From contig NZ_LJWX01000001.1 of assembly GCF_001431705.1 (NCBI RefSeq), positions 909,750-973,749 on the forward strand: 64,000 nucleotides of DNA. Direction: 5' to 3'. The translations under genes and the position numbers were made by a program. The notes under the pieces are model-generated. The model saw only the letters and a program-made list of their open reading frames with translations. It was not told the origin of the DNA and did not search any database. Shown here piece by piece: positions 7,025 through 17,736 of this stretch (its first letter is position 1; each line of letters begins with the position of its first letter). This DNA comes from Ferrovum sp. JA12 (GTDB lineage: Bacteria > Pseudomonadota > Gammaproteobacteria > Burkholderiales > Ferrovaceae).

Positions 7025-10000
7025 TTATTTTAGCTGTTCTGACCAAAATTTTTCCAGCCTTTGTACAGAAATTGGATAGAGGGTTTTCATGGGTTGAGCA
7101 TACAATGATAGATAAAACTCTTCCAGCATTTTCATAAACTGTTGACTTGGTTCGGAGTTCCCTTTTTTATGACGATATTCTTTGAGTCTTGTAGTAAAGG
7201 TTATGGTTTGTTTCATTTTATCTTGGTCTTGGCGAGGATCCAAAATACAACGTTCCACACGTTTTAATAATCCTTCTACATACCTGGGTCGCAACAGATA
7301 CTCTTGCAAAGAAATATCCAAGTAAAGAGACCAATTCAGTAACCTATTCAGATGATCAATTATGTCACGATAGGAGTCAGGGTAAGCGGCCTTTTTTAAT
7401 TTCTCTTGCTGTGTAAAAAATTGTTTTAATAGTTCGCACAGTAAGCGGTGTTTATCGTTTAACAGTTTGATCAGAGTGCTTAATTGAGATCGTATATGTA
7501 AGCAAAGCTGACTAAAAGAGGACTCGTTATTAATTTTTCCTGAAAAAGAATTAACGAGCTCTTTCAATAAAAGATGTAACCATTGTTTTTTTAACCAACC
7601 CTCCACTTGTTGATGAGGGGGAGGAGACAGCTTGCAGAGAAGTAATGCCAACTCTGTTGAGTGAGTCAGATTTTTCTCTATAGGGTTCAGCCAACTCTTT
7701 AGTTGAATTTCAACTAGGCGGGTAATTCCTGATTGTGTTTTGATTTGTACCTCAAGAGGAGTGTCCATTGCTCTAATAAAAAGATGGCCCTCTTCATTGA
7801 CTAAGGCGGGGTATAGGATAATTCGAATCCCCTTTTTGTTTACAATAATTTCCTCAGGCAGTTCACCAAAGTTCCAACTGGTAATCTCTGGTAAGTGTAA
7901 AAGAGGGTTATCTAGTTGTTGTATTTCTTCTTCTATTAAGGGACTTAAGTGTTGTTTTAGTTGGCTTAAGGATCGTGATTGGGCGATTTCCTCATTGGAA
8001 TCAGTGACAACTTGCAAATTCATTAAAAGATGTTTGGGTAACGTAGGCCAACTTTCCGGTGAAATACTCTGATGGTAAACCTCGGCAATAAATGTTTGTA
8101 AACAGGTTAATAATGAACCATCTTTTTCTGAAAACCGACTTAAAAAAAGAGTAATACAATGAGGCACTGGAACCAGTACTCGTCTAATGGATGGAGGCAA
8201 TCCTTTAATTAATAGTTGAATTTTTTCACGGATAAGGCCAGGTACGAGCCATTCAATATCGCTCTCATTCAGCGAACCCAGTAGAGGCAGAGGAATTCTT
8301 AGGGTAACGCCATCTAATGGATGGCCTGGATCGAAGCGATAGAGTAGAGGGTAATCATTACCATGAATATGTAATGAATCGGGATAGAGTACAAGAGTTG
8401 CATTTTCACTACTGTGTTTTTTTAATTGCTCTGGGGTAAATAAAAGGGTCTCTTTTTCCTGTGACGATAATTTCTGATACCAATTTGTTAACTCTTGAGC
8501 TTTGGTGATGAACGAGGGAATGTAGTGCCGATATAATTCAACGATAGCCTCCTCATCAATCAGAACATCTTGACGTCGGGTCTTATGTTCTAGCAGCGCA
8601 ACGCTCTCAATGGTGTGATGGTTTTGTGAGACAAAGTTAGGTATCTTTCCACTATATTCTTGTAACACACATAAATGTCGCAGTAGTAAAGAATAGGCCT
8701 GATCTCTATCACGTTGGTCCAATGATACTTTGCGTCGTTGAATAACGGTCAACCCATAGAGTGTGCCATTTTCATAGGCTATCGCCTGACCTTGAATGGG
8801 ATCCCATTCGCCAGGTGAGAGGGTATAGTGCATTAAACCCTTAGCAAATTTTTCTATCCAATGACTTTGAATCTGACAGACGGTTCGTGCCTGCAATATG
8901 CCCGTATCAATGATTTCTGAAGCCATGATCCATTTGGGTTTTTTCAATGCTAAGGATGAAGATTTATTGATTTTAAATTTTAAACCACGTACGCCCAGAT
9001 AACTTTCACTGTCTTGATGATAGTTACCAATTTGACTAATTAATCCGCTAAGTAGTGCGTTGTGTAGTGAATCATAAGTTGTTTCCTTTTGATTAGGGGT
9101 TATTCCAAGCGCTTCAATAGATTGTTTTAATTGATGATGTAAATCATGCCATTCACGAACTCTCTTAAAGTTCAAGAAATGTTTATGACACCAGCGTAGT
9201 TGGTGTTTTTTGCTTCCATTTAATTCCTTAAGATAGGCATGCCATAAGTTGATGATGGACATAAAGTCAGATTGCGGATGGGCAAACTGTTTATGTTGTT
9301 GGTCCGCTTGTACTCTCAATTCAAAGGGGCGCTCCCGTGGGTCTTGGATACTTAAAAAGGAGGTAATGATCAGTACTTCCGTGACACACTGATATTCTTG
9401 GGCCGCAATTAACATGCGTGATAAATGAGGATCTAAGGGAATCTTTGCTATTTTCTGACCAATGGGTGTCAAGTTCTGATTACCATCGATAGCGCTAAGC
9501 TCCAATAATTCTAACCTTCCACTTTGAATGGCTTTTGGTGAGGGAGGATCTATAAAAGGAAAGTCTTCAATAGAGCCTAACTTTAAGTGGATCATTTTTA
9601 ATATGACTCCAGCCAATGAGCTTCTTAATAACTCAGGGGTTGTAAAGGCTGGACGGCTATTAAAATCCTCCTCACTATATAGGCGTATACAAATCCCAGG
9701 AGCAGTCCTACCGGAACGCCCCGCTCGCTGCTTGGCTGAGGCTTGTGAGTTCTTTTCAATGAGTAATTGATCGATTTTGTTACGTTGACTAAAACGCTTT
9801 ACTCTGACCAAACCACTGTCCACAACAAAACGAATTCCAGGAACCGTGAGTGAGGTTTCTGCTACGTTAGTGGATAAAACAATCCTGCGATATGGGCTAG
9901 AACTAAAGATTTTGTCTTGTTCTTGTTGCGAGAGGCGAGCAAATAGGGGGATGATTTCTGTGTGGGCAGGTTGCTGTCTTCTTAAAGAATCGAGAACATC

Positions 10001-10741
10001 TCTGATATCCCGCTCTCCCGGCAGAAAGACCAACACATCACCTTGATGTGTTTCTTTCATTAAATCATCTATAACCTGTAGCAGATGACTCTTTGTACTG
10101 CCGTTCTCTATGTCCTCATTATCCTCTTGTTCTAATTGCACTGGACGATACCGAATATCAACAGGGTAAGTGCGACCACTTACTTCAATAATAGGAGCAC
10201 CGTGGAAAAAATTAGAAAACTTTTCCGTTTCAATGGTAGCTGAGGTAATAATCAGTTTTAAGTCTGGGCGGGAAGGAAGTATTTGTTTAAGATAACCCAG
10301 TAAAAAATCAATGTTTAAACTTCTTTCATGGGCTTCATCAATGATGATGACATCATAAGCTGTTAGCCGAGGATCTCGGTTTATTTCGGCCAATAAAATA
10401 CCGTCTGTCATCACTTTGATGGCACTTGCTGTTGGATTGACTCGGTCTTGAAAGCGGATTTTAGTGCCAACGCCATGACCTACCTCAGTTTTTAGTTCTT
10501 GCGCCAGCCGTTGCGCGACTGATCTGGCAGCAAGACGCCTGGGTTGGGTACAACCAATCATTTTATGTTGTCCAAAACCCAAACTGAGACATATTTTAGG
10601 GATTTGTGTGGTTTTACCAGATCCTGTTTCACCACACAGAATAAGTGTTTGATGCTGAGTAATTAAAAGACGAATTTCATCCAGATGATCATGAATGGGC
10701 AATGAGCCGTCAAACTCAGGATTTAAGACGGGTTTTTGCAT
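7025..10741 (-). CDS. hrpA: ATP-dependent RNA helicase HrpA
   Basis: A DEAH-box helicase of 1238 residues, near the 1300 usual for HrpA. Walker A GETGSGKTT is at 37-45, DEAH at 135-138, the SAT motif (ITSATIE) follows, and the C-terminal helicase motif VI is QRAGRSGRT. The helicase-associated domain and the long HrpA-specific C-terminal DUF3418 region complete it. It acts on structured RNA and on stalled ribosomes or mRNA processing in the cytoplasm. It begins six bases after the stop of the upstream glycosyltransferase gene, so the two are likely one transcript. Confidence 0.95.
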   Translation of the reverse strand: MQKPVLNPEFDGSLPIHDHLDEIRLLITQHQTLILCGETGSGKTTQIPKICLSLGFGQHKMIGCTQPRRLAARSVAQRLAQELKTEVGHGVGTKIRFQDRVNPTASAIKVMTDGILLAEINRDPRLTAYDVIIIDEAHERSLNIDFLLGYLKQILPSRPDLKLIITSATIETEKFSNFFHGAPIIEVSGRTYPVDIRYRPVQLEQEDNEDIENGSTKSHLLQVIDDLMKETHQGDVLVFLPGERDIRDVLDSLRRQQPAHTEIIPLFARLSQQEQDKIFSSSPYRRIVLSTNVAETSLTVPGIRFVVDSGLVRVKRFSQRNKIDQLLIEKNSQASAKQRAGRSGRTAPGICIRLYSEEDFNSRPAFTTPELLRSSLAGVILKMIHLKLGSIEDFPFIDPPSPKAIQSGRLELLELSAIDGNQNLTPIGQKIAKIPLDPHLSRMLIAAQEYQCVTEVLIITSFLSIQDPRERPFELRVQADQQHKQFAHPQSDFMSIINLWHAYLKELNGSKKHQLRWCHKHFLNFKRVREWHDLHHQLKQSIEALGITPNQKETTYDSLHNALLSGLISQIGNYHQDSESYLGVRGLKFKINKSSSLALKKPKWIMASEIIDTGILQARTVCQIQSHWIEKFAKGLMHYTLSPGEWDPIQGQAIAYENGTLYGLTVIQRRKVSLDQRDRDQAYSLLLRHLCVLQEYSGKIPNFVSQNHHTIESVALLEHKTRRQDVLIDEEAIVELYRHYIPSFITKAQELTNWYQKLSSQEKETLLFTPEQLKKHSSENATLVLYPDSLHIHGNDYPLLYRFDPGHPLDGVTLRIPLPLLGSLNESDIEWLVPGLIREKIQLLIKGLPPSIRRVLVPVPHCITLFLSRFSEKDGSLLTCLQTFIAEVYHQSISPESWPTLPKHLLMNLQVVTDSNEEIAQSRSLSQLKQHLSPLIEEEIQQLDNPLLHLPEITSWNFGELPEEIIVNKKGIRIILYPALVNEEGHLFIRAMDTPLEVQIKTQSGITRLVEIQLKSWLNPIEKNLTHSTELALLLCKLSPPPHQQVEGWLKKQWLHLLLKELVNSFSGKINNESSFSQLCLHIRSQLSTLIKLLNDKHRLLCELLKQFFTQQEKLKKAAYPDSYRDIIDHLNRLLNWSLYLDISLQEYLLRPRYVEGLLKRVERCILDPRQDQDKMKQTITFTTRLKEYRHKKGNSEPSQQFMKMLEEFYLSLYAQPMKTLYPISVQRLEKFWSEQLK

Positions 10742-10746
10742 GGTAA

Positions 10747-12405
10747 TTAGGGCTTGGTGTAAAGATATAGTCGCTCTTTTTGATCACCAGGACGTGAGCC
10801 ACTCCATAATAAAGTGCCTTCCCCAATGCGGTAAATGCGATGGCGTGGGTTGTCTTGTAATAACAACAGAGGACAAGTTGATGAGGGATTTATTTCAAGG
10901 CGTTGGGTATGGAGATGTAAATAATATTCCAATAATCCACGTTGTGGTTCACCAAGGCCAAGACTCGCTATGCAGCCAGGATGGTGTATAAGATTGTTAG
11001 ATAGTGAGGTCATAACACTCTCATAACCTCTTGCACGGTCAATAAAGGGTAACCACAGCGACATCAACAATAACCAAGATACAGTAAGCCCCACTGACCA
11101 ATTAATGAGTGCACGCCGGGCATTCTGGTGTGAGCGCATGATCGTGACAATCCATAATCCACTGATGAACAAAGCAAATACAAAGGGTAGGAAATGAAAT
11201 TGTTCACGAAAACCGGGTAATGTTGTATCCAAAAAGTTAACAATACTTGCTGGGAAATTTAATAACTGTGCAACCCACCCTAGCCATAATAAAAGAGTAA
11301 TGAGTCCAAAAGTAATCATCCCAAACCAATCTAAGGCGTGGGCAGTGCCTCTTTTTAACAGATCTATATTTCCACCAGCAAGAATGGACAAGGGGACAAG
11401 TAGTGATAGGGTATAAAACTCATTGGGTTGGGTACAAAAGCCTAATACAAAGTAGAACCATAACAAGCAAAGCATCACGTAGCGTACGGAGGGTCTTGAG
11501 CGTAGAGCTCTACCACCATACCAAAGAACACCTAAGGACAATGGTGCTGCTGGAAAGGCAAACCAAATACTAACAATCAAGTAGTACAAAGGAGTGGTGG
11601 TTAAAATAAACCATTGGCTTGGATGAAGGAAAGGATCTGCGAGACGCATCCACCACTGATGAAACTCATTAGGATGATGTAAATGCAGGGCATAGGGCCA
11701 AATTATAAGAAAGGGGGCTAAGCTGAGAACAATAGCCAGGATATAAATGAGCGGTCTTTTTGGCATGACTGGTCTGATAGCCAGGGGACTTAACAGAATT
11801 AGGGGTAATAATAATCCCGCTGCTAAGGGGCCAATCGATAGGAAAGCAATGCCTAAACCGGTTCCTGCTAGTAATCCAGCCCACAGGGATTGGTTTCTTG
11901 ACCAAGGAATGGCCACAAAGACCATGGCCATGCCGGTGATCCATGACAGATGAGAGCTCATCTCATGGGCTCTCAATAAAAGCCCGACAGAGCCCATCAA
12001 TAGAATAACGCTGGCGCGTATAGCTCGCGAACCAAATAAAGTATAGGCTCCGAGGGCGGTAATAACAAAAGTTAGCGCCATAAAGAGCCCACTCGAGAGT
12101 CTTGCTGCATCCGCTGGGTTTAGCCAAGGACTAAAGAGGCGTTGCGTGAGGGCGGCAACCCAGAAATAAAAGGGAGGGGTATTAAAATAAGGCTCGCCAC
12201 CTAAAGTTGGATATAACCAGTGACCGCCATGATTGAGATGATAAATAATGCCTTGACTGACCGCTTCGTCATATTTCCAAGGAGAGTGGCCTGTTAAGCC
12301 GGGGATTAGCCAAGCACAGCAAATAAGTAAGAAAAGGACAGTTTTGCCTAGGGTGAATTCCCCATCAAAACTCAAGGACTTTTTATTGGAGAAGAGTGAA
12401 AACAC
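10747..12405 (-). CDS. ArnT-like membrane glycosyltransferase (PMT/GT83 family)
   Basis: A 552-residue multi-spanning membrane protein, with about ten to twelve hydrophobic helices. Early in the chain WKYDEAVSQG carries the Asp-Glu pair expected for polyprenyl-phosphate-dependent sugar transferases, and the loop GGEPYFNTPPFYFW matches the conserved periplasmic motif of this family. Members move a sugar from undecaprenyl phosphate to lipid A, glycan or protein on the periplasmic side. No arnABCDEF genes are nearby, so the donor sugar and acceptor cannot be told; L-Ara4N is not implied. It is followed directly by hrpA. Confidence 0.75.
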   Translation of the reverse strand: MFSLFSNKKSLSFDGEFTLGKTVLFLLICCAWLIPGLTGHSPWKYDEAVSQGIIYHLNHGGHWLYPTLGGEPYFNTPPFYFWVAALTQRLFSPWLNPADAARLSSGLFMALTFVITALGAYTLFGSRAIRASVILLMGSVGLLLRAHEMSSHLSWITGMAMVFVAIPWSRNQSLWAGLLAGTGLGIAFLSIGPLAAGLLLPLILLSPLAIRPVMPKRPLIYILAIVLSLAPFLIIWPYALHLHHPNEFHQWWMRLADPFLHPSQWFILTTTPLYYLIVSIWFAFPAAPLSLGVLWYGGRALRSRPSVRYVMLCLLWFYFVLGFCTQPNEFYTLSLLVPLSILAGGNIDLLKRGTAHALDWFGMITFGLITLLLWLGWVAQLLNFPASIVNFLDTTLPGFREQFHFLPFVFALFISGLWIVTIMRSHQNARRALINWSVGLTVSWLLLMSLWLPFIDRARGYESVMTSLSNNLIHHPGCIASLGLGEPQRGLLEYYLHLHTQRLEINPSSTCPLLLLQDNPRHRIYRIGEGTLLWSGSRPGDQKERLYLYTKP

Positions 12406-12423
12406 GTGGTCTCCAGTTAAAAC

Positions 12424-12449
12424 TTAAGGCAGCACAGCTGCTGCCTTAA
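12424..12449 (-). terminator. hairpin terminator after rpmE
   Basis: A 10-bp perfect stem (TTAAGGCAGC 12424-12433 with 12440-12449) with a 6-base loop lies between rpmE and the glycosyltransferase. On the minus strand it is followed by GTTTTAAC, a weak T tract. Confidence 0.6.
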
Positions 12450-12466
12450 ACGGCTAAAATAAATAA

Positions 12467-12673
12467 TTATTTACGGGCGTATTTCTGACGGAATTTTTCA
12501 ACACGACCAGCTGTATCAACAATTTTTTGTTTACCAGTGTAAAACGGATGACAAGCGGAACAGACTTCCACAGATAAGTTGGGTTTACCAAGGGTTGATT
12601 TGGTAACAAAAGAGTTTCCGCAACTACAAGTAACGGTCACATCTTGATAATTTGGGTGAATTTCAGGTTTCAT
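12467..12673 (-). CDS. rpmE: large ribosomal subunit protein bL31, zinc-binding form
   Basis: A 68-residue protein starting [12 protein letters not shown]. Four zinc ligands are present: C16, C18, C38 and C41 (CSC and CSAC), which marks the C+ form rather than the zinc-independent paralogue made in zinc starvation. HPFYTGKQK and FRQKYARK near the end are typical. An in-frame upstream ATG at 12719-12721 would add 16 non-conserved residues, so ATG at 12671-12673 is chosen. It lies after rho on the minus strand and has a hairpin terminator downstream. Confidence 0.95.
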   Translation of the reverse strand: MKPEIHPNYQDVTVTCSCGNSFVTKSTLGKPNLSVEVCSACHPFYTGKQKIVDTAGRVEKFRQKYARK

Positions 12674-12780
12674 AATCTTTATCCTAAACAAATATGTCGG
12701 GGTATACGACACTAAGCCCATTATTATGACTTAAATTAAGCCTTTTGGCAATAAAAGAGCAATACTAAACTACGGCAGAT

Positions 12781-14040
12781 TTAGCCTCTGCGCATGGAAT
12801 CAAAGAAATCAGCATTGTTTTTAGTGGCTTTGATTTTATCCAGTAGGAATTCCAACGCCTCAATTTCGTCCATTGGATAAAGTAATTTTCGTAATACCCA
12901 GATTTTTTGAAGAACCTCTGGCTTCAGTAACATTTCCTCTCGTCTGGTTCCCGACCGGTTAACATTAATAGCAGGATAAATTCTTTTCTCCGCCATTCGT
13001 CGATCGAGGTGAATTTCCATATTACCAGTACCTTTGAATTCTTCGTAGATCACATCGTCCATCCGAGAACCGGTATCGACCAATGCAGTAGCAATAATAG
13101 TGAGTGATCCCCCTTCCTCAACATTTCTTGCCGCCCCAAAGAAACGTTTTGGACGCTGTAATGCGTTCGCATCAACACCACCGGTTAACACCTTGCCCGA
13201 TGAGGGGATGACAGTGTTGTAGGCCCGCGCAAGTCTTGTGATTGAATCTAATAGAATCACTACATCACGTTTATGCTCCACCAAACGTTTTGCTTTTTCA
13301 ATCACCATCTCAGCCACTTGCACATGACGGGTGGCCGGTTCATCAAAGGTAGAGGACACCACTTCGCCCCTCACTGAGCGTTGCATTTCAGTTACTTCTT
13401 CTGGTCGTTCATCAATCAACAAAACAATTAAATGAGCATCAGGGTTATTGGAGGAAATAGAATGTGCAATATGTTGCAACATGACTGTTTTTCCGCTTTT
13501 AGGACTGGCTACCAATAATCCACGCTGACCTTTCCCGATGGGAGCCACGATATCGATGACACGTCCAGTGATATTTTCTTCAGCTTTTATATCACGTTCA
13601 AGGGTAAGAGGTTCAGTTGGAAAAAGAGGGGTTAAGTTTTCAAAGAGGATTTTGTTTTTTGAGTTTTCTGGAGCCTCACCGTTCACTAAATCAACTTTAA
13701 CTAGAGCGAAGTAACGTTCTCCTTCCTTAGGTATTCTAATTTCACCCTCAATACTGTCCCCGGTATGTAAGTTAAACCGTCTGATTTGAGAGGGGGAAAT
13801 ATAGATATCATCGGGACTCGCCAAATAAGAAGTCTCAGGAGACCGAAGAAACCCAAAACCATCCTGTAAAACTTCTAAGGTTCCTTCACCATAAATACTT
13901 TCACCTTTCTTGGCTTGGTTCTTTAATAAAGCAAATATCAATTCTTGCTTACGTAATCGATTGGCTCCTTCAATTTCATTTTTAATAGCCATTTCGACTA
14001 GTTCGGTGACATGTAGGGTTTTTAGATCAGATAAATGCAT
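12781..14040 (-). CDS. rho: transcription termination factor Rho
   Basis: A 419-residue hexameric RNA helicase that ends transcription. The N-terminal Rho_N helical domain and RNA-binding cold-shock-like domain ([29 protein letters not shown]) are followed by the ATPase core with Walker A (SPKSGKT), [26 protein letters not shown] and the arginine-finger region. Length matches the E. coli protein. It is downstream of trxA, the common order in proteobacteria, but a strong hairpin separates them. Confidence 0.98.
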   Translation of the reverse strand: MHLSDLKTLHVTELVEMAIKNEIEGANRLRKQELIFALLKNQAKKGESIYGEGTLEVLQDGFGFLRSPETSYLASPDDIYISPSQIRRFNLHTGDSIEGEIRIPKEGERYFALVKVDLVNGEAPENSKNKILFENLTPLFPTEPLTLERDIKAEENITGRVIDIVAPIGKGQRGLLVASPKSGKTVMLQHIAHSISSNNPDAHLIVLLIDERPEEVTEMQRSVRGEVVSSTFDEPATRHVQVAEMVIEKAKRLVEHKRDVVILLDSITRLARAYNTVIPSSGKVLTGGVDANALQRPKRFFGAARNVEEGGSLTIIATALVDTGSRMDDVIYEEFKGTGNMEIHLDRRMAEKRIYPAINVNRSGTRREEMLLKPEVLQKIWVLRKLLYPMDEIEALEFLLDKIKATKNNADFFDSMRRG

Positions 14041-14119
14041 AGAATGACCAAGAATAGAGAAGTGTTAGGTTGGGAAAATTTTTTAAGAATTAATGGGTTA
14101 AGATTTTAAGATTAATTAA

Positions 14120-14147
14120 GTTGCACAGTTTTCACAAACTGTGCAAC
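14120..14147 (-). terminator. 11-bp inverted repeat between trxA and rho
   Basis: GTTGCACAGTT (14120-14130) and AACTGTGCAAC (14137-14147) form a perfect stem with a 6-base loop, 14 bases after the trxA stop and 80 before rho. The following minus-strand sequence is AT-rich (TTAATTAATC) rather than a clean T tract. It may end trxA transcripts, or act in the rho leader, where autoregulation is known in other bacteria. Confidence 0.5.
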
Positions 14148-14161
14148 AAAATCTACGCTTT

Positions 14162-14488
14162 TTACAAGTGACTGTCAATAAAAGCACTTAGTTGTGATTT
14201 AGATAGCGCTCCAACTTTGGTGGCTTCTACGTTACCATTTTTGAATAGTAGAAGGGTAGGGATGCCGCGGATACCGAATTTTCTTGAGGTCTCGGGGTTA
14301 TCATCAACATTTAATTTGGCTATTTTCAAACGACCGGAGTAGTCTTTGGCAATATCTTCAAGTATTGGTGCGATTAATTTACAGGGACCACACCATTCAG
14401 CCCAAAAGTCTAGCAGAACAGGAGTATTGGCTTGTAGTACGTCAGCATCAAATGAACGATCGCTAATATGTATTATGGATTCACTCAT
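14162..14488 (-). CDS. trxA: thioredoxin 1
   Basis: A 108-residue thioredoxin with active site WCGPC (C33, C36), the buried Asp (LLDFWAEW) and the cis-proline loop [11 protein letters not shown]. It reduces disulfides in the cytoplasm with electrons from thioredoxin reductase. No signal peptide. Located before rho on the same strand. Confidence 0.97.
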   Translation of the reverse strand: MSESIIHISDRSFDADVLQANTPVLLDFWAEWCGPCKLIAPILEDIAKDYSGRLKIAKLNVDDNPETSRKFGIRGIPTLLLFKNGNVEATKVGALSKSQLSAFIDSHL

Positions 14489-14758
14489 GATTTTCCTCTG
14501 AAAATAAGTAACGGAATTACGTTAGATGAATAAGGCATTTTTTAGATTACATGTATTTTAACTCAATTCAAACTAAGCGCATAGTAGTTAAAAATGTATA
14601 ATAGATCCACTATTATAATAAAGTCTCTAATGTGTTGCGCCTGGAATAATTATAAATTTAATAGACATATTGGGTCTTAATTAATTCGATTTGGGTATTT
14701 GTGGAATCCATTTTAGCCCTGTTAAAATAAACGATTTATTGGCTAGGAGAGTAGTGCC

Positions 14759-15082
14759 ATGACTTATGTGGTAACCGAGTCTTGTATACGTTGTAAATAT
14801 ACAGATTGTGTGGATGTATGTCCGGTAGATTGTTTTCGTGAGGGACCTAACTTTTTAGTTATTGATCCAGATGAATGTATTGATTGCACCTTATGTGTCG
14901 CGGAATGTCCGGTAGAAGCTATTTATGCTGAAGATGACGTACCTGAAAATCAACGGGCCTTTATTGCAATCAACGCAGATCTGGCGAAAGTTTGGAAGCC
15001 TATTATTGAGCGTAAAGACCCTTTAGAGGATGCCGATGAGTGGAAAGACGTGAAGGAAAAACGCGAGTTTCTGGAGAAGTAG
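14759..15082 (+). CDS. fdxA: 7Fe ferredoxin (3Fe-4S plus 4Fe-4S)
   Basis: A 107-residue ferredoxin. Cysteines at 9, 12, 17, 21, 25, 40, 43, 46 and 50 reproduce, with a one-residue shift, the arrangement of Azotobacter ferredoxin I, which carries one 3Fe-4S and one 4Fe-4S cluster. The C-terminal tail is acidic and helical as in that family. It serves as a low-potential electron carrier; the partner is unknown. The start has a good GGAGAG ribosome site. Its 3' end overlaps the proposed GTG start of the next gene by 43 bases. Confidence 0.93.
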   Translation: MTYVVTESCIRCKYTDCVDVCPVDCFREGPNFLVIDPDECIDCTLCVAECPVEAIYAEDDVPENQRAFIAINADLAKVWKPIIERKDPLEDADEWKDVKEKREFLEK

Positions 15083-17736
15083 AGCGACAGTCATGGGCCC
15101 TTCAGGAAATGGTCCATGAAGTACAGCATCTCATCAAGGATTACCCGAGTGGAAAGGGGATTCTTATTATTGTCCCCCATGCAAAACTCATCTCTCAATT
15201 AGGTCCATTGATTGCAACCCTTGCCCCTCGCGCTCATATCACCACATTTTCTATACTCGCTGAGAGGGTTCCGTTAAAAGCGCGAATCATGGGAGAGTTT
15301 GAGCGTCAGCAGTTGATCTATGACGCTTTAAATGAACATCAATGGTTTAATGCCCGCTACCGTTGGAATTTTGCTGAAGAAGCGGTGAAACTCATGGATG
15401 AGCTCAGCTTGCACGGTATAGTATGGCCACACGATGAGAAGTCCTTGGTGCAAATCCTTGCCAGTGCTTATCAGTCAGCCCTATCTCAACCTTTGGTTTT
15501 TGAAGCGAAGGTGGTTTATACCCTTTGGCAATTACTTCACAGCTCTCATGAGTGTTTATCAGTCGCTATGGCTTATATAGAGCGTCTTCAGCGATTACCT
15601 CAGTTTATCGGTGAAGACGCTATTATAGTGATGGAGGCAAGTCTTCATTATCCCTCTGAAAAATACTGTATTGAAGAGCTCTCTCAGCAAAAGCCTGTTA
15701 AAAGAATCCCAATCATAAATACTTCACCATCAGATTTTAGAGAGTGGTTGTATCACTTGTGGATGCCTGAACAACCTCTTAACTTGGTTGAATGGATTCA
15801 TCGTTACGAAGCTCGGTTTAGGCTGAGTCCCATTACCGGTCGTATCAAAATAGCCGCATACAATCATTTTGAAGAGGAGGTTCAATACGCCCTTAACTGG
15901 ATAGCGGAGAAAATAGCCAGCCAACAGATACCCATTATGGTTGTTGCTCAGGATCGGCAAGCCGCCAGAAGATTACAAGCCTGTTTATCATCTAAGGGGA
16001 TTAGTGTTGAAGACGGTACTGGTTGGGTGTTGAGTACCACAACAGTGGTGGCTGGAGTTCATGTTTGTTTAAGTCTGATTCAACAAGGTATTACTCGACA
16101 AGGATTGTTCGAGCTATTTCACTTACCTTGGTTTTTGTCTGCCTTGGCAGAGCCTGAGAGAGATGTATTGCTCGAACAATTAAAAAACACCATTGGTCAA
16201 TTTGCTCATCTCTCACAGTTGAATAAATGGTTAAATCAAAGATCTTTAGATGAAGAGATTGGGCAAGTATTAGGTGAGGAACAGGTGAAAGCCATTCTTT
16301 TGAGAGGCTTGTCCTTGTTTCAACAGACCCAAGCTAGCCTGAGTGATTGGATCCATAAGCTGTTTGAATTACTGGAACTCTGGTTAATGTTGGAAGCCAT
16401 CCAGCAAGATCATGCCGGGCGACAGTTGATGGATTTATTACAGCAGTTGGCGGCTAATCAACAGCATCAACAGGGATCATATACTTTTAATGAGTGGTTC
16501 AAATGGTTAGAGAGAATTCTTGAAATGAATCACTATCAGCCAGATAGCCAGCAAGCTCAAGTGGTGTTCACGCAATTATCCCAATGTTTATATATTCCCT
16601 CCAAAGCCACCTTAGTACTGGGTGCAGACAATAGTCAATTACCCTATATCCCTAACAATATACTGTTTAGTGATGCAGTAAGATCTCTTTTTCAGTTGCC
16701 GATAAGGGAGAATTTTATTCATCAAGCGATACTTGATCTACTTGAACTATTTGATCATTCTGATTCGATAATAGTGATGTATCGTACAGAAAATGGGGGG
16801 ATAAAAACCACTCTATCACCCATGTTAGATATCTTAGAGAATACACATTTATCCATGTATCATGAGTCGTTAATGCTATGTAATACTGCTCAACATACTA
16901 CACCCTATTTCAAGACGATAGAGCGACCCAGTGTAGTGATTCCTCCTCAAAGGCTACCGAAAACTCTCACCGCTTCTTTTTATCAAAGAATTCTGAACTG
17001 TCCCTATCAGTCTTTTATATATGATGTGTTAGGATTGAAAAAATCATTCCCAGTTAAAGAAGAGGTAACCAAAGCTGAATTTGGTCAATTGGTTCATCAA
17101 ATCTTAAGTCTGTCTGTAGAAACTAAACGCCGTCAATCACAATACTCATGGTTACAATCTATTCAAGAGAATACCGATAAACTTTGGCAACGAGTCCTAG
17201 AGCAGGATCCTTACTGGCGTGCTTGGTTAGTCTATTGGAATTCACTTATCCCCGCAGTATCACAATGGTTTGAAAAACGTGAATTAGAACATTGGAAAAT
17301 TCAAGGCAGTGAGCAGTGGTTTAAAAAAATCAAAACGAAGGATCATCAGTCAACGGAAGTTGCTGGCAGTATAGATAGATGGGATGCACGGATGAAAGAG
17401 GATACTCTCTTGGTTGAAATACTGGATTACAAATTAAAAAACAGCAAGCAGATTTCCAAAAAAGATATAGAGCTTGGAGAGGAGATACAACTTCCCTTAT
17501 ATGCTCAATTAATGGATGAATATGAAGTGAATGCAAGCTATGTTTTCTTAGAAGACGACCCGGTAAAAGAGGTGACAGTCAATCATCTAGGGGAACTCAG
17601 TCAGCAGATTATTGATCGTTGGTTTACTATTTTACAAGATACTCAAGATGGGATGGGTTGGCCTGCTCATGCAGAGACTACAATCTGTCAGCGCTGTCAG
17701 TATCAAGGGCTATGTCGAAAACAATTTTGGCAATAA
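15040..17736 (+). CDS. AddB-like nuclease/inactive helicase subunit with Fe-S cluster
   Basis: A protein of about 898 residues with the layout of the AddB relatives found in betaproteobacteria. The C-terminal PD-(D/E)XK nuclease shows the H of [10 protein letters not shown] (about 680), the D of GSIDRWD (about 775) and DYK in EILDYKLK (about 795). A cysteine near 653 (NCPYQ) and three at the end ([10 protein letters not shown]) would hold the 4Fe-4S staple seen in AddB and Cas4 nucleases. No working Walker A is visible in the N-terminal part. It presumably pairs with the helicase encoded next to process double-strand breaks. The start is uncertain: GTG 15040 is used, ATG 15109 is possible. 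Confidence 0.78.
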   Translation: MERREGKTRVSGEVERQSWALQEMVHEVQHLIKDYPSGKGILIIVPHAKLISQLGPLIATLAPRAHITTFSILAERVPLKARIMGEFERQQLIYDALNEHQWFNARYRWNFAEEAVKLMDELSLHGIVWPHDEKSLVQILASAYQSALSQPLVFEAKVVYTLWQLLHSSHECLSVAMAYIERLQRLPQFIGEDAIIVMEASLHYPSEKYCIEELSQQKPVKRIPIINTSPSDFREWLYHLWMPEQPLNLVEWIHRYEARFRLSPITGRIKIAAYNHFEEEVQYALNWIAEKIASQQIPIMVVAQDRQAARRLQACLSSKGISVEDGTGWVLSTTTVVAGVHVCLSLIQQGITRQGLFELFHLPWFLSALAEPERDVLLEQLKNTIGQFAHLSQLNKWLNQRSLDEEIGQVLGEEQVKAILLRGLSLFQQTQASLSDWIHKLFELLELWLMLEAIQQDHAGRQLMDLLQQLAANQQHQQGSYTFNEWFKWLERILEMNHYQPDSQQAQVVFTQLSQCLYIPSKATLVLGADNSQLPYIPNNILFSDAVRSLFQLPIRENFIHQAILDLLELFDHSDSIIVMYRTENGGIKTTLSPMLDILENTHLSMYHESLMLCNTAQHTTPYFKTIERPSVVIPPQRLPKTLTASFYQRILNCPYQSFIYDVLGLKKSFPVKEEVTKAEFGQLVHQILSLSVETKRRQSQYSWLQSIQENTDKLWQRVLEQDPYWRAWLVYWNSLIPAVSQWFEKRELEHWKIQGSEQWFKKIKTKDHQSTEVAGSIDRWDARMKEDTLLVEILDYKLKNSKQISKKDIELGEEIQLPLYAQLMDEYEVNASYVFLEDDPVKEVTVNHLGELSQQIIDRWFTILQDTQDGMGWPAHAETTICQRCQYQGLCRKQFWQ

